This document shows positions 1 through 10,789 of a DNA stretch of 64,000 nt, in pieces (position 1 is the stretch's first letter; every line of letters starts with the position of its first letter). The DNA is taken from positions 96,162,587 through 96,226,586 of the forward strand of contig CM043966.1 of assembly GCA_014529385.2 (NCBI GenBank). The letters run 5' to 3'. This DNA is from Adiantum capillus-veneris. Its lineage: Eukaryota > Streptophyta > Polypodiopsida > Polypodiales > Pteridaceae. A program made the position numbers and the translations under genes. Under the pieces are notes generated by a model. It worked only from the letters and a program-made list of their open reading frames with translations, had not been told where the DNA came from and did not search any database.

Positions 1-197
1 GCTCGAATTAAATGCAATCAGCCACTACCTTAAGGGTGGATGCATACTGCATCCTATTGCCATAAGTCAATCGCACATTGTATGAACCCGATACCAAAAC
101 ATTGACAACATACGAAGTTGAGATGAAGACGGCCAGGAAAGACCAACTAGAGCAAGAAACCATATATATGTGAATTCAGAAGGATAATGTTGGTTCT

Positions 198-538
198 TGT
201 AACAGACTTGGGCACCCCAAGTCGGAAATGTGACACGACACACGAGAGAATCACTTAAAAGCACTTCACAAACTTTATCACAACTTAAAAATAGAGTTGA
301 CACTGCTTGGCGTAGTTTCGTGCCCAGAGGTATTGGCCCCAAAATCTGGCGCCCCTTTCGATATTTCTTTTTATAGTAATGCTTGAGCAAAGTTACAAAT
401 CCGAGGGTCCTCTTTGCTCGCCAACGCAAAAGGCGGGATTTTCCATACTGTTGCCACATTAGCAATTCAACGCAATTTGTGGAGCTGTCCGTACGGTTCT
501 GGCACGTCAGCGAGGCTGCTACATCATCGGTTTGTGAC
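198..538 (-). repeat. LTR copy 1 of a dispersed TGTGACA-type LTR family
   Basis: This stretch is related to 55689-56267 in the same orientation and to 1719-2251 in reverse. The best conserved block reads ...gaggtattggccccaaa..., then gcccctttcgatatttcttt. On the minus strand it starts TGTCACAAACC and ends near CTGTTACA, so the ends are inverted-repeat-like as in LTRs. It is about 340 bp against 530-580 bp for the other copies, so part is deleted. No clear polypurine tract or primer site adjoins it. The 169-aa minus-strand open frame through here is judged non-coding. Confidence 0.55.
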
Positions 539-1718
539 AGCTCCAACGCTCCAGAGCCTTTCAAGGTACTGCACACGCCCTAAGAAGGCACCAGATAGCA
601 AGAAGGTCAGATGGGATGAAATCAGCTAACTTCTGGAAATTTTGGTTCATACCAAAATCCAAGCAAGGGGAGGAGGAATGTAGATGGCGGGAACGGCCCT
701 TAGCAAGAGGATGGCGGATGGCTGAACTGTAGTCTTCTAGAAGCAGTAACTATGGATAGTCACCACGGTAACTGATACAGTGCGCGGCCAGTCAGAACCC
801 AATCGGGAAGACTATGAATAGGACCCATTGCTTTATTTTGGACGTCAGTCGGATTCCATTACATTGTATCATTTAGGAGCTCAAACTATTATACGTAGAG
901 CTGTTGTACTTTCATAATCCAACTCTCACCGAGTTTACCCTCATCGTACTGGTTTGTTGGTCTTAATATAGATCCAGTCTGTAAGTTCAGTTTCCAAGTC
1001 CAGTTTCACTGTCTTCCAATTCTAGTCTTGTTTCCAGTTCCAGTCATGTCTATGTCTGATTTGGTCTGAAGTCTACTAACTGATCTGAACTAACTCTAAC
1101 TACCAACTTGGAATAGCTGACTAAGAGTGACCAGCATTCCATAGACATTGGCTAAGATCTTGGGTGTCTAATCAACATCCAAGCAATGACCTTTCATAGG
1201 CGGTGGCTAAGATACCGGTCCAAGACAAATTTTCAGACGCATCCGAGGTGTCTGCAGCTATCTTTTCTTCGTGCACGGCCATCATGACACAAGAATGCAT
1301 GAATGGATGATCAATTGTGAGATTTTAAGGTGCATAAATGTTAGAGGTATGAGCATTCGTAACCTGCAATCAAGGACGACCGCTTTGATTTTTGAAGGCG
1401 GTATGTGACGGGTTCTAGGGCTAGGATTTTTGCGTCGAGGTTATAGACACATCTGATCCATGCGTTCATTTGGCCAGTCACAGATTCTCTCCCTAGGAAG
1501 GTGGTCCATGCTAATCTCTTGGTCAAAGCTAGAGTCTTCTGTGTTGTGAATAGTTCTCTCTATGTGTTATTTGCATCCATGATCATCTGCGTGGCACTAA
1601 GACGTTTGAGTGACCTTCAGGTCGTGACCTAACTTGACTTTGTTTTGCAGATAAGAGAAAAGATAAGCTGTTTTGCACATGTAATCGAGGACGATTACTG
1701 TTCTTGAAGAGAGGGATA
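539..1718. other. no gene seen; LTR-element flanking sequence
   Basis: No convincing coding frame. The right end (1682-1716) has atcgaggacgattactg followed by gaagagaggga, a polypurine tract directly before LTR copy 2. A diverged version of the same junction occurs at 1366-1410 (atcaaggacga, then gaaggcggtatgtgac). The stretch is therefore probably 3' internal sequence of one or two related LTR retrotransposons. At 960-1060 there are loose repeats of ccagtt/gttcc. Confidence 0.4.
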
Positions 1719-2251
1719 TGTGACAAGCTGATGACGTGGGAATGATGATGTGGCAAACCGTAGGGAACCCTCGTTATTTGTGTTGACCTGTTGACGTGGC
1801 TGCAGTATGGATTTTCCACAAAACGCGCTGACCTGCTGACACGTGGCACTACTGTACGGAATCCTGCTTTTTGCGTTGCCAATGACGTGTGGCATGCTGT
1901 ACGGATTTTTCCGCAAATTATGCTAGCTTTTGGGTGCAGAAGCTTTTAGGATTAAATGCTTTTATGTCTTATGCTTTTGGGGCTTTGCTTTTGGCACCCT
2001 TCTAGTGCCCATGGGCCCCTCCTTGAGAGCATCTGGACGCAGAGTCTCAAAGCGAGTCCGACCCTCGGGAGTTGTAATTAATTGAATCAATAATAAAGAA
2101 ATACCGAAAGGGGCGCAAGTCTTTGGGGCCAATGCGTCTAGTCTCGGAACTCCGCCGAGTCGTGTTGTCTCTCTCAGATAATCAGTTTTTGAAGTGTGAA
2201 GTTTGCAATCATCTTTGTCTTTCTGTTCGATCACTCCCGGAAGTGATTACA
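1719..2251 (+). repeat. LTR copy 2 of the TGTGACA-type family
   Basis: It starts TGTGACAAGCTGATGACG directly after the polypurine tract gaagagaggga, as a plus-strand 3' LTR should, and ends near gtgattaca. Its interior is the reverse complement of the 55689-56267 copy: shared blocks include gcatctggacgcagagtctc and aaatacc...aggggcg...tttggggccaat. It may be a 3' LTR whose internal region lies to the left. The exact right edge is approximate. Confidence 0.6.
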
Positions 2252-2433
2252 GCAACTATGCTAAATTGCCTGGACATGCAAGTCTTGCGTACAGGTTCAC
2301 AAGGGTGCCAGAATACTTCCTAGGCTGTCCTAAACCCTAGGAGGAGGAGGAAGCTTGCCCACATGCACATAGGGTTAGATGTGCACGTGATATCTCAGTT
2401 TTGGTTTCATCTATTTCCACTGCAGAGAGGGGG

Positions 2434-3045
2434 TGTTGGAGTACCTCTTTACTGTATCTGTAGTTTGAGTCAAACTCGATTGAAAAGCGTTACTCATGTT
2501 TAAAAATGTTTGATAAAAATGGAGTTAAAACCGGTTTCCAGACTTGACCCAAGTTGGGTTAGAAACATTGAGGTGCTCTTTTTTCACTTTGTTGTTTTTG
2601 GCTCATGGAGTTAGGTATTTGATGGCATTTAACTTCATTCTTAACGGACTTTTCTTTCTCACTGGTCATTGGTTCATGATTAATCTTAATGCTATGTATA
2701 ATGTTAGGAAAATGCTCCTTGCTTGCAAATGCTCTATTAAGATACTCAATGTCCATTCCAGATTGTGAATGCTACCAAATGCTAAAAGAATGTAGTTGCG
2801 TTTGATTCAGCCCAGGAGACCGAATCAAACTCGTTTTGTACTTTGAACTCGTTTGCATTTCACGTTTGATTGATGTTTGAAAAACTTATGACTCTCTCTT
2901 TTGCACATGATTAATTTGAGACCAGGTGATCATTACTGATAGCTAAAGCTTTTTAACTTCTTTTTTGTCTAATTTGTGAGTGTTTTGTATTGCTTTCTTT
3001 CTCTGGTTCAAAGTCTTGAAGACTCCCATGTTAGGTGCTCCTACA
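2434..3045 (+). repeat. candidate 3' or solo LTR
   Basis: A purine-rich tract (gcagagaggggg, 2422-2433) is followed by TGTTGGAGTACC. The segment closes 612 bp later with ggtgctcctaca, an imperfect inverted match to the start. This polypurine-tract-then-TG pattern, with a CA end, is typical of a plus-strand 3' LTR. No partner LTR and no target duplication were found, so it may be a solo LTR or a chance match. The small open frames inside are not convincing. Confidence 0.4.
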
Positions 3046-3566
3046 CTCACAAAGTTTCATGGACAGATTTAGTTTTCTTCAATTAAAGTGAGTTATCTAC
3101 TTTGATGGCTCCATGTTTAGAACTTCGTATATAGCAAATGTCTTAGTCCTACAGCTGTCCTATGTAGGTTCTAAGTCTATGTTTTCCCTGACATAGTAAC
3201 AACAAGTGGGAGAGATTTCTTTAGTGAGTAGGGAGATTGTGTCGAGGCTTGGTCTAATGCTGAAGGCAACAAAAATGGCATGTTTGTTCATGTGTGCAAA
3301 AGGCTAAATCGTTGAAAAAGGAAGAATGCAGAAGAGTGAGGAGAGGATCGCAACCACTGGGGAACTTGATGTGAACTTGCCTTTCTTTGCGCATCTAGCA
3401 TGCTTGGACATGGAGGTAAACAAAAGCATAAGTGTACAGCAAAACAGAGCGTTCTCTTAGATCTGTTGTAGGTGTCAAAACCTTAAGGAATTTGATTGTA
3501 CTAGGCAAAATCAAGAATTATGGAATGTCACTTTAACGGTTCAAAAACCTTAATCTTAGTGGTCTT

Positions 3567-3782
3567 ATGTGGAAGCTATTGACTCGTTTCAAGGAATTGC
3601 ATCTGCAGGTGCAGTATGAGAGCGTCATGGCTTCAATCAAAGAGCTTGAGAGTCGTGCTTCAAGAGCTGAGAAGTTGCTTGATGCAACTTTTCAACGTCA
3701 GGTTCTCAACAGTGGGGTTGCTTCGACCGTAGCTGCAGAAGAAACGTCTCGATGGGGATGGTCGCGGAGCACACCAAAGTAA
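3567..3782 (+). CDS. possible exon of an ordinary plant gene with a coiled coil
   Basis: The 71-codon frame has a heptad-like stretch (ESVMASIKELESRASRAEKL) and reads like true protein, unlike its surroundings. An earlier stretch at about 3325-3418 also reads as coding (GELDVNLPFFAHLACLDME) and ends at a plausible GT donor, so the two could be exons of one gene fragment. From memory the heptad stretch resembles the C-terminal coiled coil of plant TBC/Rab-GAP proteins, but the match is weak and unverified. No full gene structure can be built. It could be a captured gene fragment or a chance open frame. Confidence 0.3.
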   Translation: MWKLLTRFKELHLQVQYESVMASIKELESRASRAEKLLDATFQRQVLNSGVASTVAAEETSRWGWSRSTPK

Positions 3783-5789
3783 ATTTAGGACAGTGGAGTG
3801 GCCCAACTCTGTATTGGTGTGGAGATTCTTTTGGTTGATAAGGGTGGCTATCCATTTCTGCCTTTTAAAACCTAAGGCCAAACGGTACATGATGCAAGGG
3901 GAGTGGGCCACAGCATGATGATCTTCCTTTGCCAAAGACCGGCATGAAAAATTAAAGGTGCGCTCAGAGCTGGTCTATCAGAGAAACTCATTAGTTAGTG
4001 TTGGTAAGCAGGGCACGGATGCTGCCAAGAGCAATCAGACTCAACTTCTGTGACACCTATCGACGTTATCACTGCTGCAGTCTTGGTGTCCTCAAACAAG
4101 TACAACGATGCTCACTGTACTCTCTTAAGACCATGTAAAAATCGATTTTTTTTTTTGGCCCTTTACAATGGACGATTTCTTCAAGAACTTTTAATATCTT
4201 TTTGGTCCATTCACATGTTTGGCTTATTTACTTTGTCACTTTTTGGTTATTTCCAAATAGAGGTATGTTCACCTACTGGACACAGCATTTGATAATGCAA
4301 GTCTGTTGTGATCAATGAATCCTGTTTAATAGTCACTGAACTTGAAATCAGCCAGAAAGATGATCGCCACTTTTTTGAAGGTGTGCAATATTAATCAGGT
4401 TTTGGTCGTACGAGCAGCATTTACAACGGGGCTGCCAAGGAGAGAGGGCGTCGATGCCCACCTTGGGAACTGCAAATTGATCTGGCGCAACCCAAGGTCA
4501 GGGGTGCTGCAGAGTATAGCATAGGAACGTGTAAGATCCAGTGGGGACTGACATGCCACTAACCTCCCAGCCATTCACTCTTATAGTGACCCCCCCCCCC
4601 GTGCATCGTGCCAGACATCTGGCAGGGCCTTGCCCTAGGGTCCCTACCCACGGGGCCACCCTAGGACCCTAGTTCTGACAGAACCCATTTGCTTACTAGA
4701 AGTCCACTATCATGTCAACTCTGCCCTTGGGACCATGGTCTTGTCTCTGGCGTTTTGGTTTGCGTCCATGGACTCTGGAAACGAGTTCTTGCTTCTTGAG
4801 CTCCTGGCAAGAAGTTGCCTAGAGCACATGAAAGTGAACAATCCATTAAGACCAAACTTAACAAATTCGAAATCCAATACTTTACTAAATTTTGTTTAAT
4901 ATGTTGATGGCAGTAATTTTCGATGCACAAATTGTTGGTGAAAAAATATTGGTTAATTTTGGCTTCATTCCACCATGATTGGTATCAGCATAGCAATGAT
5001 CAAGCTTTTCTCATGGGCACTTGTATTTGAGACGAGGAGTCTCATCAGGCCGGATATACACCAGATTTGTGCGTGCCCGTCCCCAAGACGGGCATGGTAT
5101 TCACACCAAAAACTCAGTCCTTAAAGCTCGGCTTTTTTGTCAGCGAACTTCTAATCCTTGTTGTTGTCAGCTCAAACCCCGCTCAAGCTTGGGCAGGGGG
5201 TCGTGACTGCCCATGCTGTTGTCTGCAGATCTTTTCATGCAGCCAATGAATTGATGCCTGCTTGCTTCATGTCTGCGTGCTTGATGTTGGGGAGGTGGTG
5301 TGTAACCCAACTAAAAGCTGAGCTGCTGCATGGATGCTTACACATGGGAAAGGTTCATCTCCATCTCTTGTAGTGCCAAACGTTCCCAAAATTCCCTTAA
5401 TTTTTATTGAAATTCCCCAAATACCCCTCGTTATTCTTGCAAACATCTCCAAACACTTTCCCTCTTGCAACTCTTCATAGAAAGATTTGTTCTCCCTCAA
5501 GCGAAGATGATAGAACTAGGATTTTGAATGGCAATTGTGGGCTCTCAAGCTAAAATGGTTTATTACTAGTAGGCACAAATCCCTCAACTTGAAACTCTGG
5601 TGAAAATTTGTGTATGCAAGATGATAGACCTCTATTGTCAAAAAGACTGAACTTTGCAGAATTTGGAGCAGACCAGTCAAATTTGATACAAGGGTATTTG
5701 GGGAAATTTTGAAATTTGAGGGTTATTTTGGGAATTTCCCCATATTTCAGCGGCATTTTGGTAATTTCCCCATCATATAATATGAAGGA
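3783..5789. other. no gene recognised
   Basis: Only short open frames on both strands. A poly-C run sits at about 4590-4600, followed by a GC-rich stretch with loose inverted repeats of ccctaggg (4630-4672). At 5380-5450 and 5690-5775 there are repeated aaattcccnaaatacccc-like tracts in opposite senses. The character is that of old repeats. Confidence 0.4.
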
Positions 5790-6230
5790 TGCCTTAGTGC
5801 TCCATTTGTTAGAAATGGGCCACAACTTGCTGGCCTTGCTTGATGTGATCAAATTTTGCAAGAAGTGTGTTCCAAGGCATGATGTCATGAGAAGGGAGAT
5901 TCTCGTATACGTCATGTGTGATGAAGAGTACCATCCTTGGCATGAGAGAACAAGACCAAGCACAATGCCCAACATTCTCTGCCTCCGAATCTCATCATGG
6001 ACTTTATTCTCCTCATCAATGGCTCCAATTGGAGTAGAGGCTTTAAGTATGTACAAATACATCACTTCGAATGATAGGATGCCCTCATGCTGCATTTCTT
6101 CAAACAAGTCCATAGATTGCTGGTCTTGCCTAGTTTAAGCAACTAGAGCACACTTGACAATGCCAGAATGGTAAGAGAGAGCCTCTAGGATACTTTGCTC
6201 ATGGCAAAAGTCTTGGCTTGTCCACAACAC
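5790..6230 (-). pseudogene. PLS-type pentatricopeptide repeat (PPR) gene fragment
   Basis: PPR proteins bind organellar RNA by tandem ~35-residue helical repeats. On the minus strand this stretch reads MDLFEEMQHEGI, then ILKASTPIGAIDEENKVHDE, and in another frame DVYENLPSHDIMPWNTLL followed by a decayed repeat start (HFxQMEH). These are the hallmark phrases of PLS-class repeats. About two to three repeats remain, broken by frameshifts and stops, against the dozen or more in a whole gene. Such PPR genes are greatly expanded in seedless plants, where intron-poor copies and relics are common. No start, signal peptide or E/DYW tail is visible. Confidence 0.65.
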
Positions 6231-7352
6231 TTTTGCTCAAACCAATCTAGAGCCTATTGGCAATAAGCCTTCTAACCATATCCTACATTCAAATCACCCT
6301 AGGATACAATATTCAAAAGAAGGAAGCTTCTCTAGGATGCTTTGTGCCATCTGTTTAAGGCACCATGGGTTGTTATACATGTCCACAAGGGAAAGTCCAT
6401 CTCATTGCATTCTTGGGATGATATCGATCTTAAGTGGGTACACTTTTGATTTATCGTCCACACGGAAAAGCTAGAGGATCCACCACCCTTGTGAATTTGA
6501 GAGAGAGATGCATTCACATTTCCTCTCAGACCAATCAACCCATCATGACCGACCCATAGCAATCCATTTCCACTGTCCAAGATAGCAAGAGATTTAACTC
6601 TAGCATATTCATTCAGGTAGCATGGTATTACCTTCTTCTCCTTCACAATAATCCCCCACTTTATTTACAGATATAGGTTTGACTATAGTTCCAGGTTCGT
6701 TCTCTTGTTTTAATTTTTGAATATGTTCCTTGGTCAGTCCTTTTACTCCCATTTTCTCCAAACTGTCTTGCAAATGTTTCCATAAATGTGGTTAAATTCT
6801 CAACAATTCCCCCATTGTGATGGTACATTTGATGGGTGTGGACATGATAGAAGGCAAGTTGTTTACGTCTAGGGTTTCTTTCATTGTATGTAGCTTAGTA
6901 GTCTTGCAAACTATTCATGGCACGGAGTGAGTGGGTGGGCTAAGAGATATGGCAAGTGTTCTCAGGAAGGGCTACATCACCTTAGATCATATAAGCACTT
7001 TGAGAGTCTTGACTGAAGAGAGCTATGGACAAAGGAGGAGAATATATTGTTTTATTTCTACAAGCATTTGACATTGAGCCATGTACGAGAATTATGAGAA
7101 GGATATTAACACCAAAACCTTCATCTGGTCTAGTACCCTCCAAAGATTGATTTCCGTGGGATTCTAGCGTGATCATAGAATGTTGAAGTTGACCTCCATA
7201 ACTTTCATCTTGCACAATTATGTATCTGCTACGTCCTCCAAATTTGGCCTTGAATAATGTGTATTCTTAACAACTCCCATCACCATCTTCCAATGTCAAG
7301 ATGAGAGGAACATCCAATCATTCATCAAGATGCTCTAGGTTGCAAGATGTAA
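6231..7352. other. no gene recognised
   Basis: Scattered short frames only; the longest (6332-6646, minus, 104 codons) has no recognisable motif. The sequence is moderately AT-rich. It lies between the PPR relic and retroelement debris and is probably old repeat DNA. Confidence 0.35.
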
Positions 7353-7640
7353 ATGTACATGAGGAGATGCATTAGGGCATATATATGCTCTATGATCAAT
7401 GAAAAGTGCCTTGTAAAGAGTAAAAATGAAGTCAAGAGTACTGCTGAGGTAAAGCAGGGTTGCCCACCTCACCTATTCTTGAGGTATGAGAATACATATG
7501 TAGACAAAGTGGGGTTTTTTATGCGAATGATCTTACTCTCACCGGAGATCATGATAAAAAAGTAGCATTATGTACAGAGTTTGAGATGGTACTTCTGACT
7601 ATGGGATCGCTTATAAGATAGTCATTGAAGTAACATTAAT
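7353..7640 (+). pseudogene. LINE-type (non-LTR) reverse transcriptase remnant
   Basis: One frame has EVKQGCPPHLF, matching the VKQGCPLSPxLF motif of non-LTR retrotransposon reverse transcriptases. About 60 bp on, another frame reads YANDLTLTGDHDKK, a decayed form of the YADDxxL catalytic block. The spacing between the motifs is shorter than in intact elements, so sequence has been lost as well as frameshifted. The second catalytic position reads N instead of D. Nothing else of the LINE (endonuclease, RNase H, poly-A) is seen nearby. Confidence 0.6.
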
Positions 7641-7699
7641 TGGTTGTTGTGACTCAAATTAGGTAGGAGACATAGGTAACAGGAGACCAATGATAGATT

Positions 7700-7977
7700 A
7701 AGCTTTTCACGTGCATTCGGAATTATCTCATGGGTCAAAAAGAAGCAACCATTAGTTTCTCTTTCTACTGAGGCCGAGTACAATATGTCACTCTATACAC
7801 AATTCCACTTTTTTAGACTTGAACTAACTTAATAGGAGCATACTCCACATGTGGAGAGTACGAGAGTTCCATATGACTAGACAAATGGCGCCAAAAATTT
7901 GGTTGTGTCAGACGGTCCACAATATTGGTTCTTCTTCTAGATTGACCTCTATAAGAACTATGATGCAAATTTTAAAC
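7700..7977 (+). pseudogene. Ty1/Copia RNase H C-terminal remnant
   Basis: The plus strand reads IISWVKKKQPLVSLSTEAEY, the Copia RNase H signature (SWxSKKQxxVxLSSTEAEY) that includes a catalytic glutamate region. It continues with a decayed HxxRxxHMTRQM-like tail. The segment stops abruptly at 7982, where the LTR of the 7983-13350 element begins, so the Gypsy derivative inserted into this older Copia copy. Frameshifts are present. No other Copia domain of this copy was recognised to the left. Confidence 0.65.
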
Positions 7978-7982
7978 GTTAG

Positions 7983-8533
7983 TGTAGCGCAGATAGTGTG
8001 TCGTGCTCTCTACAGTGGGTGCTCCTCAGTGCAATGTGCGTGACAATCTCACTCAAACAGACTTAAACAAGAAACAACAGACAACAACCGAGCTCACATC
8101 GACACAACAACAACAGACCACAACAAATGACTCGAATATCTCAAAGAACTGATACAGACTCTCGCGTGGCAACACAGTCAGCTCCAGCCCAGGCTTCTTA
8201 GGTACAATGGGGTGTCGAGGCTCAGATGTGCAGGGATGGTGAAGACGTGCTTTGTGTACAGACTCTATGCCCTAGACCACGACGCTGGACCAGATGTAAA
8301 AGAAGATGATCCTGACCCAACAGCTACTACTCACATGTGCCACCATAAAGAGCCACCAACGACTCATAAATGTTAGCCATGTGGTGACCTGGCCACGATG
8401 TCCACTAGACCATTCCGTATCTCTGCAGCCACGTGTCACTGCCCAGGCCAGAGAGTCCGTCTAGTGTGAACCAGCCTAGACCAACTGTACTAACTGTGTG
8501 TCCTGTGAAAGTGACACTGTAGCCTGCTATACA
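7983..8533 (-). repeat. 3' LTR of the 7983-13350 element
   Basis: Nearly the same sequence as 12788-13350, in the same orientation, with scattered substitutions and a small indel at the outer end (gctataca here, gctaca in the partner). On the element's strand it begins TGTATAGCAGG and ends in GCTACA. Confidence 0.85.
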
Positions 8534-9085
8534 GGTTGCCCGCCACAAGACCTCTCACCGTCTCAGTGAGGAAATATTGAAAAAACGTGAAAGAAAACCA
8601 CTAGGTACTACATCTGTACGTCTTTCTTGAAGCAGGTGCTAGGCCCAACCATGAACTTACATACCTCAAAAGTGGATTTAAAAACACTGCACTGCTTGCA
8701 AACGCCTTAAGCCTTTGAATAGGCAGGAACCCAATATGATTGCATAGTCCAAGAATCCCAATTGGCAAAACAGAATGAGGCTCCACAGTAAAGAGATATG
8801 CTCGGTTTGATGCAACGCATCTTTATCCGCCATAACCATAGTGAGAGGAAAATGACCTAGTCCATGCTTGCAGATGAAGTTGCTCGAAAAGAGGGATGAC
8901 CAGAAGTTCGAGTAATACCGCAAATAGAGTAAAGTTCCATCGTGATGGCAGAACGAAAAAGCATTTAGAGCAATGGGATGGCAACCAGATGAATGCTTGA
9001 AAACCACAAGGAAACAACCAAAAGGCTTATCAGCAACCAAATCCAAAAGGCTCCTGAAGTGCTAGGCTACTGAAGTGCGGGGTGG
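8534..9085. other. element interior without recognisable gene
   Basis: Lies between the 3' LTR and the G-rich tract, where pol would be expected. Minus-strand frames of 60-120 codons (8601-9046) show no reverse transcriptase, RNase H or integrase motif. It may be a sequence that replaced pol. Confidence 0.4.
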
Positions 9086-9715
9086 GGAAAGAACTGGCTT
9101 AAGCCGAGGCTGGGAGGGGGCGAGTCCAGGTGGGTAGGGGGGCGAGGGGGAAAGTAGGGGGACTAGGGGCGAGGGGGAAAAGGGTAGGGACGAATTGGGG
9201 GGGGGGGGATTGGGAGAGAGGGGCGAGTTGTTGTTGTTATTGGGAGGGGGGATGAATTTTGAAAAAAAAGGGACGAATTGGGATGGTGGGGTGGGCTGAA
9301 TTGGTGAGGGGGAGGGGGACGAATTGGGAGAGGGGGGGCAAGTTGGGAGAGAGGGTAGGTGGGCGAGTTGGGGAGGGAGGGGGATGGGGGGGGGGGGGGG
9401 GGGGGGGGGGGGGAACCGAGTTGGGGAGAGAGGGGCGAGTTTGGGAAGGGGAGAGGGGGCGAGTTGGGAGAGAGGGGAAGGGGAGAATTTGGGAGGGGGA
9501 AAGGGGGAGAATTGGGGAGAGAGGGTATGGGGCGAGTTGGGAAGAGGGTAGGTGGGCGAGTTGGGGAGGGAGGGGGACGAATTGGAAGAGGGGGGGGGGG
9601 GGGGGGGGGGGGGGGGCAAGTTGGGGAGAGAGGGGCGAGTTCGGGAAGGGGAGAGGGGGCGAGTTGGGAGAGAGGGTAGATGGGGGTGAGAGGGTGTGAG
9701 GGGGTGGCATTGTAT
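9086..9715. repeat. G-rich minisatellite with two long poly-G runs
   Basis: About 630 bp of almost pure G and A on the plus strand, built of diverged copies of gggcgagttgggagaga and ggagggggacgaattggga. Uninterrupted G runs occur at 9197-9208 (12), 9386-9413 (28) and 9590-9616 (27). Many G-triplets lie close together, so quadruplex formation is expected by the usual sequence rule. On the element's coding strand it is C-rich and stays open as Pro/Ser/Leu-rich frames; those frames are a composition effect and are not called as genes. Run lengths may be affected by assembly. Confidence 0.9.
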
Positions 9716-9858
9716 ATGAATTCCATGGTCCACTGGCCGAAAGAGGAGATGCTACAGAGCGCAACAGTTGATGGAGAGCATTAGGAGGTACCATGAGCAA
9801 GAAAACAATCATGAGCAAGGAATCCATCAAGCAGGACGGGCTCTGTGCAGGGAGATCG

Positions 9859-10789
9859 CTAGACACAGAGGAGAACTTTGTTATGTTTGGAGAAGCAGAC
9901 ACTAATGGGGCTGATGTTTGAGGGCGCCTGTAGATCTTCTACATTGGCTGCTGGCTTCGGCGGCTCGTTGGGCTCTTCCTTATCTGAAAATGAAAATGTG
10001 GAGGAAATTGTATTCTCGGGCAATGGCAAAGGTTGAATAGAGACTCCATAACAAGGCATAGACTTTGTAGCTTCCAACCACTCTAGCAGATCTTCGTCTG
10101 ACCCTTTAGGTGTAGTAGGTTGTTCTTGTTCAGGGTTGGTTTCCATTGACAAGAAACTTGCTGCACCACGGGATCCATACCTCCTTCTAAGAGAATAGGT
10201 TGCATCAGGGAGCTAGAAGTATGTATCCACATGGCATCATTTCCCCAATCATGAAGTGCTTTAGTGTGTCGAAGCCATGGTCTTCCAATGAGCAAGGGAA
10301 ATCCGCCCTCAACCTGGGAAACGAACCACAACAAAATCCAAGTCAAAAGTAAAGTCTTGTACCTGCAGAGGCACATTGTCTACTAAGGTGCCCGCCACTA
10401 GGACCCGCTCCAGGGTAAAGTGACTGAATAACAACAAGGGTGTCACTTCTAAAACTCGCTTCTAGTTGTAGCATGTCATAGAGGGACACTTGTTGGAAGG
10501 TGTTCTTCAAGATTATTTCTGCTGTAAGCTTCTCTTTTTCTACCTGTTGTTCCTCTGGTACCTTGATCTTGTGTAGATTGGAAACTGCTCCCAAGAAAGC
10601 TTCATCAAGATCGGAGAGCAAAGATTTGGATTCTTGCTTGCCACTGGGTGATGGCTTGTCAGCGGCGGCGGCTGAAGGTTGGGTATCCACTGTTGAGAGA
10701 ATGTGTGGGGGAGTTGAACGTGTTGGAATACTAAGACCGAGGGCAGCTCTTTGGGCCCGAGTGAGGACACCCGATGGCTCCTCTACCAA
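9859..10789 (-). pseudogene. retropepsin-like protease region of the Gypsy derivative
   Basis: The minus strand reads VSLYDMLQLEASFRSDT, then after a frameshift a segment with GTLVDNVPLQV and then FPLLIGRPWLRHTKALHDWG. The last phrase is the conserved end of a retroviral-type aspartic protease domain in a group of plant Ty3/Gypsy elements. The catalytic D-[ST]-G is not clearly visible; GTLVDN may be its decayed form. A further frame (9859-10152) with acidic, proline-rich sequence follows. The domain is broken into at least three frames (10343-10789, 10083-10376, 9859-10152), so no functional protein is expected. Confidence 0.6.

Noticed and set aside
67-576. 169-codon minus-strand frame
   Set aside because: It lies over LTR copy 1, and its translation has no recognisable domain.
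9062-9902. Long Pro/Ser/Leu-rich minus-strand and Gly/Arg/Glu-rich plus-strand open frames
   Set aside because: They are the two strands of the G-rich minisatellite. Composition alone keeps all frames open, and there is no domain or codon structure.
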